Shown here: one piece after another, positions 1 through 9,563 of the stretch
Layout: the number at the start of each line of letters is the position of its first letter
How positions within the stretch are numbered: the first letter of the stretch is position 1
Translations under genes and position numbers: made by a program
The notes under the pieces: generated by a model
Seen by the model: the letters and a program-made list of their open reading frames with translations, nothing else
Told to the model about the DNA's origin: nothing
The model's database searches: none
Assembly (NCBI GenBank): GCA_902459845.2
Contig: CABPSV020000518.1
Span: forward strand, 1 to 14,382
From: Hepatocystis sp. ex Piliocolobus tephrosceles
Taxonomy: Eukaryota > Apicomplexa > Aconoidasida > Haemosporida > Plasmodiidae
DNA length: 14,382 nucleotides
Direction: 5' to 3'

Positions 1-219
1 TTATTTTATTTTATTTAATTAATTATTTAATTTATTTAATTAATTATTTAATTATTTATTTAATTTATTTTATTTTAATTAATTATTTATTTAATTTATT
101 TTATTTAATTATTTATTTAATTTATTTTATTTTATTTAATTAATTATTTAATTTATTTAATTAATTATTTAATTATTTATTTAATTTATTTTATTTTATT
201 TATTTAATTTATTTTATTT
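1..219. repeat. Pure A/T block with 121-bp-offset direct repeat (possible centromere edge)
   Basis: The first 219 bases contain no G or C; the first C is at 220. Bases 1-77 are repeated exactly at 122-198, an offset of 121 bp. Inside each copy are shorter TTTATTTAA and TTAATTAATTA variants, so this is a tandem array seen only at its right end. The block grades into ordinary A/T-rich DNA by about 340-420. Plasmodium centromeres are known as single stretches of about 2 kb, more than 95% A+T, with imperfect tandem repeats, and this matches in composition and structure. Only the edge is visible, so ordinary low-complexity intergenic DNA is the alternative. Confidence 0.7.
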
Positions 220-2613
220 CTTATTTTAATTATTATTTATTTACTTTATTATTTAATTATTAACATATTTATTTTATTTTTAATATTTTAATAAATTATA
301 TATATTAATTTATTTAATTACTTTTTATTATATTATTAAAGTTATTTATTTTATTATGATAAATTAATTTATTTAAGCTATTTTTTAATATTTTATAATA
401 AAATAACTAAGTGATACCATCTTTTAATTTTTAAATGAGGCTATTTCATTAAGTATGATAATTATTAGTTTATGTTTATATTTTATGAATATAAGTTAAT
501 AGTGTATATATTAATAATTATATTTATATAAACTTATTATGCATGTTAATACTTTACAGTTTACGTTAGTAATAAAATTTATCTGCATTTATTAATTTAT
601 AAAATTAATTATATAACCAATATATATATATATAACAACTGTTATTTTACAATTTCTAACTTAATAAGATATAAAAACATTTTTTTTATTATTATGGTTT
701 TATATATTATATATATGATTATTTTACTCAGTGTTTATCTTTTTTGTTTTTAGCTTATTTTAATAATATTATATATTTCACATGTTTTATAAATTCAGTA
801 TTTTTGTTATACACCTCATGTACAAAGCACAAATGTTTATTTTATTATATGTCATAACAATATGAAGAAATCACGTACATCAAATAAAGAATAAATTATC
901 TGTTAATCATTACTTTATGTAGTTGTTTAAAGTTAATAATACCATAGAAATATAAGCAGATATACACATAAATTGTTAGCTATATTTACAAATCATTTTA
1001 AGGAAAATACAGTTCCTTACATTTTTTCCATTGTTATTTCAATTATCTTCATATAAAAAATAAAAAAAATACATCTGATTTGACTCAACAATTCATATGA
1101 AAACCATTATGTTTATTTAAAATTTACCGTTGTTTAAAATGGAAATGATGCAATTTATAATTAGCATTTTTAAATAAACATTTTTAAGTAGGATATCGCA
1201 AATGTAATAATTATAACAATTATTTCTAATGAACATGTAATAAAAGGCAAAATGTATATATAACATTTAACTTTTTTTTATGAGTGTTAGTCTTTTGATT
1301 TCACATATTTTCTATTATAATTGATATGTAAAACACAATATTACAATATACGCAATTTTTTTATTGTTATATGAACTTGAAGAAAAAATAAAAATTTATT
1401 AAAGAATAAAAACATTAAAAGAAACTAGTTATCTAACCTTTTACCATAAAATCCATAAAAACAAATAATAAATATAACAGGAGATATATTAAAAACCATT
1501 TTTATATTGACATTACATTCACGGTTACATAAAAATATCAACAAAATAACAAATAAAAAATTATGAACTTACTAGCTCGCTTAATTAGTGTAAAACTTTT
1601 TATATAACACTATTAAAATATTTGAAAATTTTTTATGAATGCATAGCTCTTATTTAAAAACTTATACATTCATATTTGACATTATGTTCTATATCGTAAA
1701 TTTTTTTTTAAAAGTAGAATGTAATGAAAAATTATTTTGTATGGACATATTTATATAACAAAATAACTAAAAAAAAAAAAAATGGTTATTAAACTATAAA
1801 TGTTAAACTTGTTAGAAATATTATAAAACTTTATTTTTAAGAAAAATAAATTTTCACATTATGGACAATTTTTTGTCTAATACATGCAATTAAAAATATA
1901 TAAAGTATTAAAAGAATAAAATAAATAAAATAAAATTTATATAAACAAGTATTTGATAAATTATTATAAAATGCATATGGAATGAAGGAACAGTGATGAA
2001 ATAGCAAAGTTATACTTGGCATAATTTTATATGTAACAAATTGTGTATTTTTTCTTGAAAAACCTTATGTGTGTTAAAATATTTATAGGAAAAATTAGCA
2101 TTTCGATAAAAACTAATGAAAGTTAAAACAATAAATATTGAAAACGATAAAATAAATAAAACTTTAAATATATACTATTTAATTTATTTTATGATTTGAC
2201 AAAATGCTACAAGCGCATGTTACAAATTTTTAAAGAAACCAGCAATATGGATGCATCTGTTTCATTTAATTATGGTTATAAAATATTTTTACCTGTTGTT
2301 AGATTTTAAAATAAATATTGCATTTTAATAGCACTCTGTAATTATTAAAAAAGGTACATGTTTTATTTTAAATTTTTTATTAACTTGTATAATTATATTA
2401 GAAGAAAAAAAAAAAAAAGCACTTATCAATTAATTATTCATGTTGTAATTATTAATATAATTAGTAAAAAAAAAAAAAAACTAATGTTCTTAGCAAATCA
2501 TTTTTAAACTTTTCAAATAATATGTGTATAGATTTCAACTTTTATAACAAGTACCACTTATTTTTATTTATTAATTTATTTTTTTTTAAATGTATATTAT
2601 TCTTATATTGATA

Positions 2614-2649
2614 ATATATATATATATATATATATATAAATTAATTAAC

Positions 2650-2680
<31 letters not shown>
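2614..2680. repeat. (AT)n followed by (TAT)10 microsatellite
   Basis: An alternating AT run at about 2614-2638 is followed, after a short TTAATTAACT spacer, by ten uninterrupted TAT triplets at 2651-2680. Such tracts are common in Plasmodium upstream regions and vary in length between isolates. It lies about 680 bp 5' of the transporter start. Confidence 0.9.
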
Positions 2681-2684
<4 letters not shown>

Positions 2685-2780
2685 TTTCTCGAGTTTCATG
2701 GTTTAATGAAATTGAATCAGTTTTAATTTTATATAATTTTTGAATTATTGTTATTTATTTAAAACAATAAAATTTACATA

Positions 2781-2786
2781 GCATGC
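2781..2786. promoter_or_regulatory. GCATGC palindrome, candidate ApiAP2 site
   Basis: The palindrome GCATGC lies 571 bp upstream of the transporter ATG, in DNA where a G/C-containing 6-mer is uncommon. TGCATGCA-type elements are known binding sites of some Plasmodium AP2-family transcription factors. Only the six-base core is present here (flanks A and T). One chance occurrence in 3 kb is plausible, so this is a weak candidate. Confidence 0.2.
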
Positions 2787-2880
2787 TCTTATAAAAGTTA
2801 AAAAATGTAGATATCTTAGGCCATTTATATATTTTTTACTTTTTTTGATATTTGATCTTTGTAATCTAGTTATGTTTATG

Positions 2881-2902
2881 TATATATATATATATATATA
2901 TA
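2881..2902. repeat. (TA)11 microsatellite
   Basis: An uninterrupted alternating TA run of about 22 bp lies in the upstream region of the transporter. It is a simple dinucleotide repeat with no other structure seen. Confidence 0.9.
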
Positions 2903-3272
2903 TGTTTATATTTTATTTGCGTATTAATTTACATTGAAGCACTTGTGAATATAATACCCTTTATTTTATTTAAAAAATAATTCCATCTATATAATAAAAA
3001 ATTTAAATTTGTTTTAAACCTATTTGGGGGTTCTAATTTTTTTTAACAACTAATGTTCATTTTTTTATGCTTTTTGAATGAATTTAATTTTTTATCTTTC
3101 AATATTTCAAAATAAATATAAGTAAATAAATAATTTAAAAATTTTAAGATTTTAAATTCTTATTTTTATATTTTCTTATAATATTATTTATTTATGGGTA
3201 GATAAAGCATCATATTACTTTTGTTATTTCATTTTACTTTTTACTTAAAATATATAACAATATTCGAATATT

Positions 3273-3322
3273 TAAAAAAACAAAAAAAAAAAAATCAAAA
3301 AAAAAATAAAAACAAAAACAAT
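3273..3322 (+). promoter_or_regulatory. A-rich leader upstream of the transporter
   Basis: About 50 bases made almost wholly of A, with a few C and T, end 34 bases before the transporter ATG. A-rich leaders directly before the start codon are typical of Plasmodium 5' untranslated regions, and poly(dA:dT) tracts exclude nucleosomes. I infer that it is part of the 5' UTR or core promoter. No TATA position or transcription start can be fixed from sequence alone. Confidence 0.4.
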
Positions 3323-3356
3323 AGAAGCTAATTCTATAAAACTATATTGTTAAAGT

Positions 3357-6300
3357 ATGACATTTCACAGAGAAGTAAGAAGTTTAAATAAAAATAGTAA
3401 AAAAGAAGTTAAACATGTAACGTTTTTCAGTTTTATAACTTTTCATTGGGTAACCCAATTACTAAATAACATTAAAAAGGAAGGAATTAAGTTCCCCAAA
3501 TTACATAAAAAGAGTTATGTACAATACTATGCATTGGCATTAGAAGAAAATTTAAGAAAAATAAGTGTAAACAAAAAATGTAGTTTTAGTAATAGTTATA
3601 AAAACAGTAAACTTGATGGAGAATCTAATTACAATTCGCAAGATGCTATGCATGTAGAATATATTGTAAATTACAGTAATATACTTTGGTCATTTTTTAA
3701 AACCTTTATGATTCCCATATTATCACTAATTATTATTATTATTATGCAAACCTTGTTTGTACTTTTTATTGGAATAACTTTAGACAACTATTCATCGATC
3801 TTAAAGGGTAAAACTATTCCACACTATCCTAATTTTTTAAATAACTCAAGTGTGACTTTTGGGTTATATTTCGTTGTTTTAATGCTTGTAGAAATTTTTC
3901 TTGATGCTATTTTGAATTTTTATTTTTATGAATTTCGAGTAAACTTGTTGATGTCAATGAAATACTTTCTTTATAAAATTACTTTATCTACTCATAGTAA
4001 TAATTTAACTAATTACTACAGCTCATATAGAAATTCAAAATATGTTTTAAACAAAGGAGACAATTTAGAAAGAATAAAATCACATAAAAATGTAAATGAA
4101 GATATACGCGGTGTAAAAACAAAGTTTGAAGAAGCAAACGATCAAAGTAATATGTTGAATAAAAACTTTTATAAAATTTTTTTTTTCAATAGAGAAAACT
4201 CAAATGAAGGTGAAAACGAAATGAAAAAGAAGGATTCATCGGATTTAAACATCTACAATATTATGTTTACTGATATTAGTTCTTTAGTACAGTTTATTAG
4301 TGCTATTATCAATATATTTAACATAATTGTTAAATTTTACGTTGCTTTTTATGCTTGTTATTCAAAAATGGGATATGATGCTGTAAAGTTTGGATTTTGT
4401 TTGTTTACTGCGTTTTATGGTACAATTATTTTATTTGAGTTTTTAACAAGCTTGCTAAGAAATAAGTATTTAAAATATAGAGATAAAAGAATTTGTAATT
4501 TGCACCATGTATTAAAAAATTTTAAATTAATTAAAATGTTTAATTGGGAACCACTTGCCTTTAATTATGTTAATTTTTTTCGAAAGAAAGAAATGAAAAT
4601 TTGTAAACTGCGTCTATATTTGAGTACTATAGCTATTTTCATAAATGCTGTATCTGCTGATATAATTGAAGTAGTAATGTTTTATTATTTTATAAAAGAT
4701 AAAATATACAATCAAAAGGATATCAATTTTAGTTCAATTATTATGCCATTATTTGTGTATAAGTCATTAATTTCAAATTTGTCAAGTTTCCCTAACTTAT
4801 TAAATTGTTTACTAGAAGGGAATACAAATATTAAGCGTTTAAATAAATATATTTATCAACAATTGTATTATAATGATATTAATAATTATTTTAAGTATAT
4901 ATCAAAAATTAATAGTGACAATTATAATATTTCAAAAGCTTCATTTGATGTAGATACGGTAACAGAACATTATGATAAATATACATTATTTAACAATAAA
5001 TCAAACAATATATGGAGAAAAATATTAAGTTATTTAACTTTAAATAGGAACAATAGACATGTATATATTATAAATAAAAAAGTACTATCAGGTTTGTATT
5101 ATGAAATGGATCGAACTTCAAAAAAAATATGTTTTGAAACACCTTTACAGTATATTAATTGCTATGATATTGTCACACATGTAGGAAAAAATCAAAAAAT
5201 AAATAACTATGACAATAATAATGATAATAATAACAATAAACTCATATTTAACAAAGAAAACGATTTAATAATCAAATTAGAAGATTTTACTATTGATTTA
5301 AACAAAAAAGGTGATAAATTTTACAGTACATACACTTTACAGAATATAAATTTTATTTTAAAAAATAATACTTTAGCAATAATAATTGGAAATATTGGAT
5401 CTGGTAAGACTGTTTTTTTTAAATCAATTTTAGGTTATTATAAATTATTAAATGGTTCTTTATTTGTTAAAAATGTTTTATATAGAATGCCAATTTTATA
5501 TGTTCCCCAGGATAGTTGGTTGTCAATAGGTAATGTTAGATCGATAATTTTATTTGGAAATGAGTATAATGATTTAATTTATCGTCATGCTATTATACAA
5601 AGTGAAATGGTGAACGATATACTTTCTTTTGAAAATAAGGACATGAGATATATTAATGATGAACATAACTTAAGTAAAGGACAACAAACCCGAATTGTTT
5701 TAGCACGAGTTTTATATAATCATTATATACACATGCATAAAAACAGTATTTTATATGAAAAAAAAAAAAATTCAAATATAAATTTTAAAAAAGAGAAAAT
5801 TGAAAATAGTAATTTGATTAACAATCAAGAAAACGTAAACACTCAATTTAGTTACGAAGCTCCATTTGATGAAGATGCTGTAAAAAGATATTTAAAACAT
5901 AATAATATAAGTTATTTATATTTACTTGATGACATTTTTACATCTTTAGATCCATCCATATCTAAAAATATATTTTATAATTTATTTTGCAAAGAGGAAA
6001 AAAATAAGTGTTTTAAAGACAATTGTAGTTTTGTTGTAACTATAAATGAACATATATTTAACAGTTTTTTAATTAGTAATATTATTGAAAATATTCAATA
6101 TAATGTAGATATTTATGAGTTACAGTACAATTCTTTAAGATATATAGGAAATATATCAGATTATGTAGAAAAAAAAAATATTAATATAATAAAAGAAAAT
6201 AGTTTTAATAAAACAAGATTATTAAATATAGATTGCTCAGAACTAAAATTACAAGGTGAAACGGAAAATGTTAAAGATAAAAATATATATTATAACAATA

Positions 6301-8687
6301 ACTATGACAAGTTAACAAAAGATTCATATGATAAAGATTTTTGTGAAAAAATAAATACTACTGTTATAAATCCTAATATAAAGAATGTGATAAATAGTGT
6401 GACACATGTAAAAAACAAAAATAGTATCAGTAGTAATAGAAAAATAAACGTTGATATTGAAAAGAGCAATGAAACAAAAAATAAATTAATGGAACATGAA
6501 CGTGAGAATAAAATGCTATCAATACTCTCCATAGAGTTAAAAAAAAATAATAATTTTGATAAAATTTCTGATAACATTTCTGATAATATTTCTGATATTA
6601 TTATATGTGAAGATGAATCATCTTTCAAAGGAAATATACAATTAAAAACTTATATATGGTTTTTTAAAAATGTTGGTTATTTAGTAATATTCTGTATATT
6701 AATTTTTATGTTTTTGTCTATCATTACAGATGAATTGAAATTTTTAATTTTGAGCATGTTTAATATCATTTCAAAAAAAGACGAAAAATATTCAAACGAG
6801 CTATCACTATACTATACTAAAAATTTAAAATTATTCGTATTATTACCAATTTTGTCATTAATAGCATCTTTTTTTTGTTTTATGTTTATAATTTATGGTA
6901 CAGTTAAATTAGCAGTAAATATGCATTCCAATATGTTGAACAGTATGTTTTATGCTCCACTATATATATATTACAATAGTAATTTAGGTAATGTTATTAA
7001 TAGATTTATTACAGACGTTTATTCTTTAGATAGTGGATTTTTGAAGAGATTTTATAAAATAATTTTCCTTTTTTTTCGTGTTGTTATGTTGATTTTTTTA
7101 CTATTTTGGATAATGAAAGATTCTATTTTTATTTTGTTATTTGTTTTATTTTTAGTTTATTTAGTTGTTTTTAAAAAATATTCTAATGGGTGTAAAGAAG
7201 CTCAAAGAGAGTATTTACGATGCATTTCCCCATTGTGTCACATATATAGTAACACGGTGTTAGGAAAAGCTATTATCAATGTATACGAAAAAAATAATTA
7301 TTATTTAAATATACATAATCATTATATAGAAAATTTTAGAAAATCTAGCATTTTGGTTGGGGCAATAAATATATGGGCTTCTTTATATATTAGAATTATC
7401 ACTTTATTATTAACTATTTATTTTATTATGTATCCATATATAATTTATAAAAAATTGAATATTTTATATGAAGAAAATGTTTATAGGAAAATGATAAATG
7501 ATGTTATATATTGCATGGTTTTATCAACTAGAATTAGTGGTTCTATAAAAACAATGTTGTATGATTACACATTTGTGGAAAAAGAAATGTGTTGTGTACA
7601 AAGATTGGAAGAGTTTATCAAAACAGGTCATGAAAATGACTATTTGGAAAATAAAAATGAGAAACAAGTGAAAAAATATAATAAAAAAAAAGAAAAAGAA
7701 GAAAAAGTTGTGGAAAAAAAAAACGACCTAATGTATTCAAAAAGTACTACATTTGAATCTATTGCTACGAATTGTCCTGGCATAAATGAATCAAAAAAAA
7801 TGTATGGTATTCATTTTGAAAATGTGTTTATTAGTTATAAAAAAAAAGTTATCCTAGATAAAAATAATAATTCATATGTTAATTATGTAAATGAAGAGCC
7901 AGCATTAAAAAACATTAATTTTTATGCTTTGAAAAATCAAAAAATTGGTATAATAGGTAAAACAGGTTCAGGAAAAAGTACAATAATTTTATCCATTCTA
8001 GGATTAATTAATGTAAATAATGGAACAATAACTATAGAAGGAAAGGATATTAATACCATGAATCAAAAGGAAAGAAATAATGTTATTAGCGTTTTACCGC
8101 AATCTTGCTTTTTTTTTCGTAATTGGAAAATCAGAGATTTTATTGATCCATATCAAAATTATACTGACAAAGAAATTCTTGAAGCATTTAACATAATCGG
8201 AATAAATTTAAATAAAACAGATTTGTATAAATGTATACATGAGCAACAAAAAAATGGAATTAACAATGATAAAAAAAAGGAAGAAGAAGAAGAAGAAAAA
8301 GAAAAGAGAGAGAGGAAAAAAATAAATGCTTTTCATAATACAATTTCTTTAACAGATGATTCTATAAGATATTTATCATTAGTTCGACTTTTTTTAAACA
8401 GGAATAAATATAAATTGATATTAATTGATGAAATTCCCATTTTCACTTTTAATAAGGTCAATCCAAATGTAACTAATTTTTTGGTTCAGGATGCAAAACC
8501 ATTTAATTATATTATAAAAAATTATTTCCCTAATAATACTGTTTTAATAATTTCACATGACACAAATACACTATCTTGTTGTGACTTTATTTATGTTTTA
8601 AAAAACGGAGAAATAGTGCATGGTTGTAGTTGTAAAGATATAAAATCACAAACAGAGTTAGGAAATTTACTTGAAAAGGATTACTGA
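3357..8687 (+). CDS. MRP1: ABCC-family multidrug resistance-associated protein (MRP1-like)
   Basis: Single-exon 1776-residue ABC exporter, expected in the parasite plasma membrane, where Plasmodium MRPs export glutathione, conjugates, organic anions and some drugs (family knowledge). The ATG follows an in-frame TAA two codons upstream. Order: ABCC L0-like segment (FFSFITFHW, 23-31), with no TMD0; TMD1 with helices near 117-140, 166-190, 310-334, 343-366, 420-446 and 458-482; NBD1 ~636-925; hydrophilic linker ~925-1095; TMD2 ~1100-1400; NBD2 ~1483-1776. NBD1: Walker A G678-T685 (GNIGSGKT), Q718 followed by ABCC-type SWL and ILFG, signature LSKGQ 772-776, Walker B YLLDD with D859 replacing the catalytic Glu, no His after T895. 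NBD2: Y1494, Walker A G1534-S1541 (GKTGSGKS), Q1582, degenerate signature LTDDS 1665-1669, Walker B LILIDE with E1692, H1734. Low-complexity insertions lie at ~211-295, 787-848 and 1633-1656. MRP1 rather than MRP2 is chosen because the length fits MRP1 (about 1800) better than the longer MRP2. The ABCC call is near certain; the paralogue call is about 70%. Confidence 0.95.
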   Translation: MTFHREVRSLNKNSKKEVKHVTFFSFITFHWVTQLLNNIKKEGIKFPKLHKKSYVQYYALALEENLRKISVNKKCSFSNSYKNSKLDGESNYNSQDAMHVEYIVNYSNILWSFFKTFMIPILSLIIIIIMQTLFVLFIGITLDNYSSILKGKTIPHYPNFLNNSSVTFGLYFVVLMLVEIFLDAILNFYFYEFRVNLLMSMKYFLYKITLSTHSNNLTNYYSSYRNSKYVLNKGDNLERIKSHKNVNEDIRGVKTKFEEANDQSNMLNKNFYKIFFFNRENSNEGENEMKKKDSSDLNIYNIMFTDISSLVQFISAIINIFNIIVKFYVAFYACYSKMGYDAVKFGFCLFTAFYGTIILFEFLTSLLRNKYLKYRDKRICNLHHVLKNFKLIKMFNWEPLAFNYVNFFRKKEMKICKLRLYLSTIAIFINAVSADIIEVVMFYYFIKDKIYNQKDINFSSIIMPLFVYKSLISNLSSFPNLLNCLLEGNTNIKRLNKYIYQQLYYNDINNYFKYISKINSDNYNISKASFDVDTVTEHYDKYTLFNNKSNNIWRKILSYLTLNRNNRHVYIINKKVLSGLYYEMDRTSKKICFETPLQYINCYDIVTHVGKNQKINNYDNNNDNNNNKLIFNKENDLIIKLEDFTIDLNKKGDKFYSTYTLQNINFILKNNTLAIIIGNIGSGKTVFFKSILGYYKLLNGSLFVKNVLYRMPILYVPQDSWLSIGNVRSIILFGNEYNDLIYRHAIIQSEMVNDILSFENKDMRYINDEHNLSKGQQTRIVLARVLYNHYIHMHKNSILYEKKKNSNINFKKEKIENSNLINNQENVNTQFSYEAPFDEDAVKRYLKHNNISYLYLLDDIFTSLDPSISKNIFYNLFCKEEKNKCFKDNCSFVVTINEHIFNSFLISNIIENIQYNVDIYELQYNSLRYIGNISDYVEKKNINIIKENSFNKTRLLNIDCSELKLQGETENVKDKNIYYNNNYDKLTKDSYDKDFCEKINTTVINPNIKNVINSVTHVKNKNSISSNRKINVDIEKSNETKNKLMEHERENKMLSILSIELKKNNNFDKISDNISDNISDIIICEDESSFKGNIQLKTYIWFFKNVGYLVIFCILIFMFLSIITDELKFLILSMFNIISKKDEKYSNELSLYYTKNLKLFVLLPILSLIASFFCFMFIIYGTVKLAVNMHSNMLNSMFYAPLYIYYNSNLGNVINRFITDVYSLDSGFLKRFYKIIFLFFRVVMLIFLLFWIMKDSIFILLFVLFLVYLVVFKKYSNGCKEAQREYLRCISPLCHIYSNTVLGKAIINVYEKNNYYLNIHNHYIENFRKSSILVGAINIWASLYIRIITLLLTIYFIMYPYIIYKKLNILYEENVYRKMINDVIYCMVLSTRISGSIKTMLYDYTFVEKEMCCVQRLEEFIKTGHENDYLENKNEKQVKKYNKKKEKEEKVVEKKNDLMYSKSTTFESIATNCPGINESKKMYGIHFENVFISYKKKVILDKNNNSYVNYVNEEPALKNINFYALKNQKIGIIGKTGSGKSTIILSILGLINVNNGTITIEGKDINTMNQKERNNVISVLPQSCFFFRNWKIRDFIDPYQNYTDKEILEAFNIIGINLNKTDLYKCIHEQQKNGINNDKKKEEEEEEKEKRERKKINAFHNTISLTDDSIRYLSLVRLFLNRNKYKLILIDEIPIFTFNKVNPNVTNFLVQDAKPFNYIIKNYFPNNTVLIISHDTNTLSCCDFIYVLKNGEIVHGCSCKDIKSQTELGNLLEKDY
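6567..6599 (+). repeat. 12-bp in-frame repeat (SDNI) in the NBD1-TMD2 linker
   Basis: Two 12-bp units (TCTGATAACATT and TCTGATAATATT) and a partial third encode SDNI-SDNI-SDI at residues 1071-1081. They lie in the hydrophilic linker just before TMD2. Such short in-frame repeats are a usual source of length polymorphism in Plasmodium proteins. The reverse strand of this stretch gives a spurious 108-codon frame. Confidence 0.85.
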
Positions 8688-8765
8688 TTAAAATGTTTTA
8701 CAAATATGCATATATTAGCATTTTGTTTGTATACGTATTTATTGTTTCAAATGAATAATAAGACA

Positions 8766-8823
<58 letters not shown>

Positions 8824-9563
8824 GAAAAGTGTGCTTTATTATTACCAATCAAATTATCATACATCTAAGTTAAATTAGTTAAACGTTACAATGGCATAAC
8901 CAAAGTAACAAATTAAAAAAATAAAAAAAGCTTGAAAAAAGGCTTCAAAAAAAAAAAAAAAACAAACTTTAAAAAAAGGTGTTGTACTATTCAAATGATT
9001 AGTGCGTAATTTATATATATATATATATTAATTTTTAATAAAAATGTTATAAGTTAGAATTTTGAATAAAAGTGTTATAATTAAGTTAGTTTAATACCAA
9101 TGCATAATTTTTTGTATATAAAACAGATATATACCAAAAAGAAAAATAGAAAATGCAAAATGCAAATGAAAAAAGTGTAAGAAACTCTCTTTTACAACGT
9201 TCCCATTAATTTAATAGAAAAAAAAAATTGACATAAATGTATATAACAAATAAACAAATTATAAAAGTTATGTAGTATTTTTTGTACACACTTGCGAACA
9301 TGCATAGTGATACAAAAATTTCCAAAAATAATTTAATTATTTTAAAAAATTCGCATTATAGTGTCATTATGAATTACACAATACAAAACAAAGCAAAATA
9401 TAACTAAAAAACAAATTAATTTTTTTTTTGAATCTAAGGTTATATATTAAAGACTCTTTAAAATATATAATATTATATGTCTCCCAGACAAATATAAACA
9501 CCATTTTCTCATTTATTGTTCTTATAAGTTATATTAAAACGCGGCACATAAAGTATATCCAAC
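8688..9563. other. Spacer between convergent genes, no gene seen
   Basis: These 876 bases separate the 3' end of the transporter from the 3' end of the broken minus-strand gene. They hold the long (AT)n tract, A runs at 8949-8962 and a short (AT)n near 9014-9028. They should contain the transporter 3' UTR and poly(A) site, which cannot be located because AATAAA-like words are everywhere. No coding frame or structured RNA is seen. Confidence 0.6.
8771..8821. repeat. (AT)25 microsatellite 3' of the transporter
   Basis: Fifty bases of perfect alternating AT begin 84 bp after the transporter stop codon. It is the longest perfect dinucleotide tract in the window. Being self-complementary, it could form a cruciform or slip during replication, and it is a likely length-polymorphic marker. 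Confidence 0.95.

Larger units (their letters stand above)
220..3268. other. Upstream intergenic region, no gene seen
   Basis: I find no convincing coding sequence on either strand in these 3 kb. The longest open frame (61 codons, minus strand, 1837-2022) is Phe/Ile/Tyr-rich, as random A/T-rich DNA gives. Composition is more mixed at about 400-2400 than in the pure A/T left edge, and microsatellites appear after 2590. The stretch probably holds the promoter and 5' untranslated region of the transporter gene in its last 1-2 kb. No tRNA, rRNA or other structured RNA was recognised. Confidence 0.6.

Noticed and set aside
1..219. Telomere or subtelomeric rep20-type repeat
   Set aside because: Telomeric GGGTT(T/C)A units contain G; this block has no G or C, and its 121-bp offset is not a 21-bp period.
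1837..2022. 61-codon minus-strand frame with a hydrophobic stretch
   Set aside because: Composition (Phe, Tyr, Ile, Leu) is what A/T-rich non-coding DNA gives; no domain, signal or codon pattern supports it.
6302..6628. 108-codon minus-strand frame within the transporter gene
   Set aside because: It is the reverse of the repetitive linker-coding sequence (Ser/Leu/Phe-rich shadow) of a well-supported gene.
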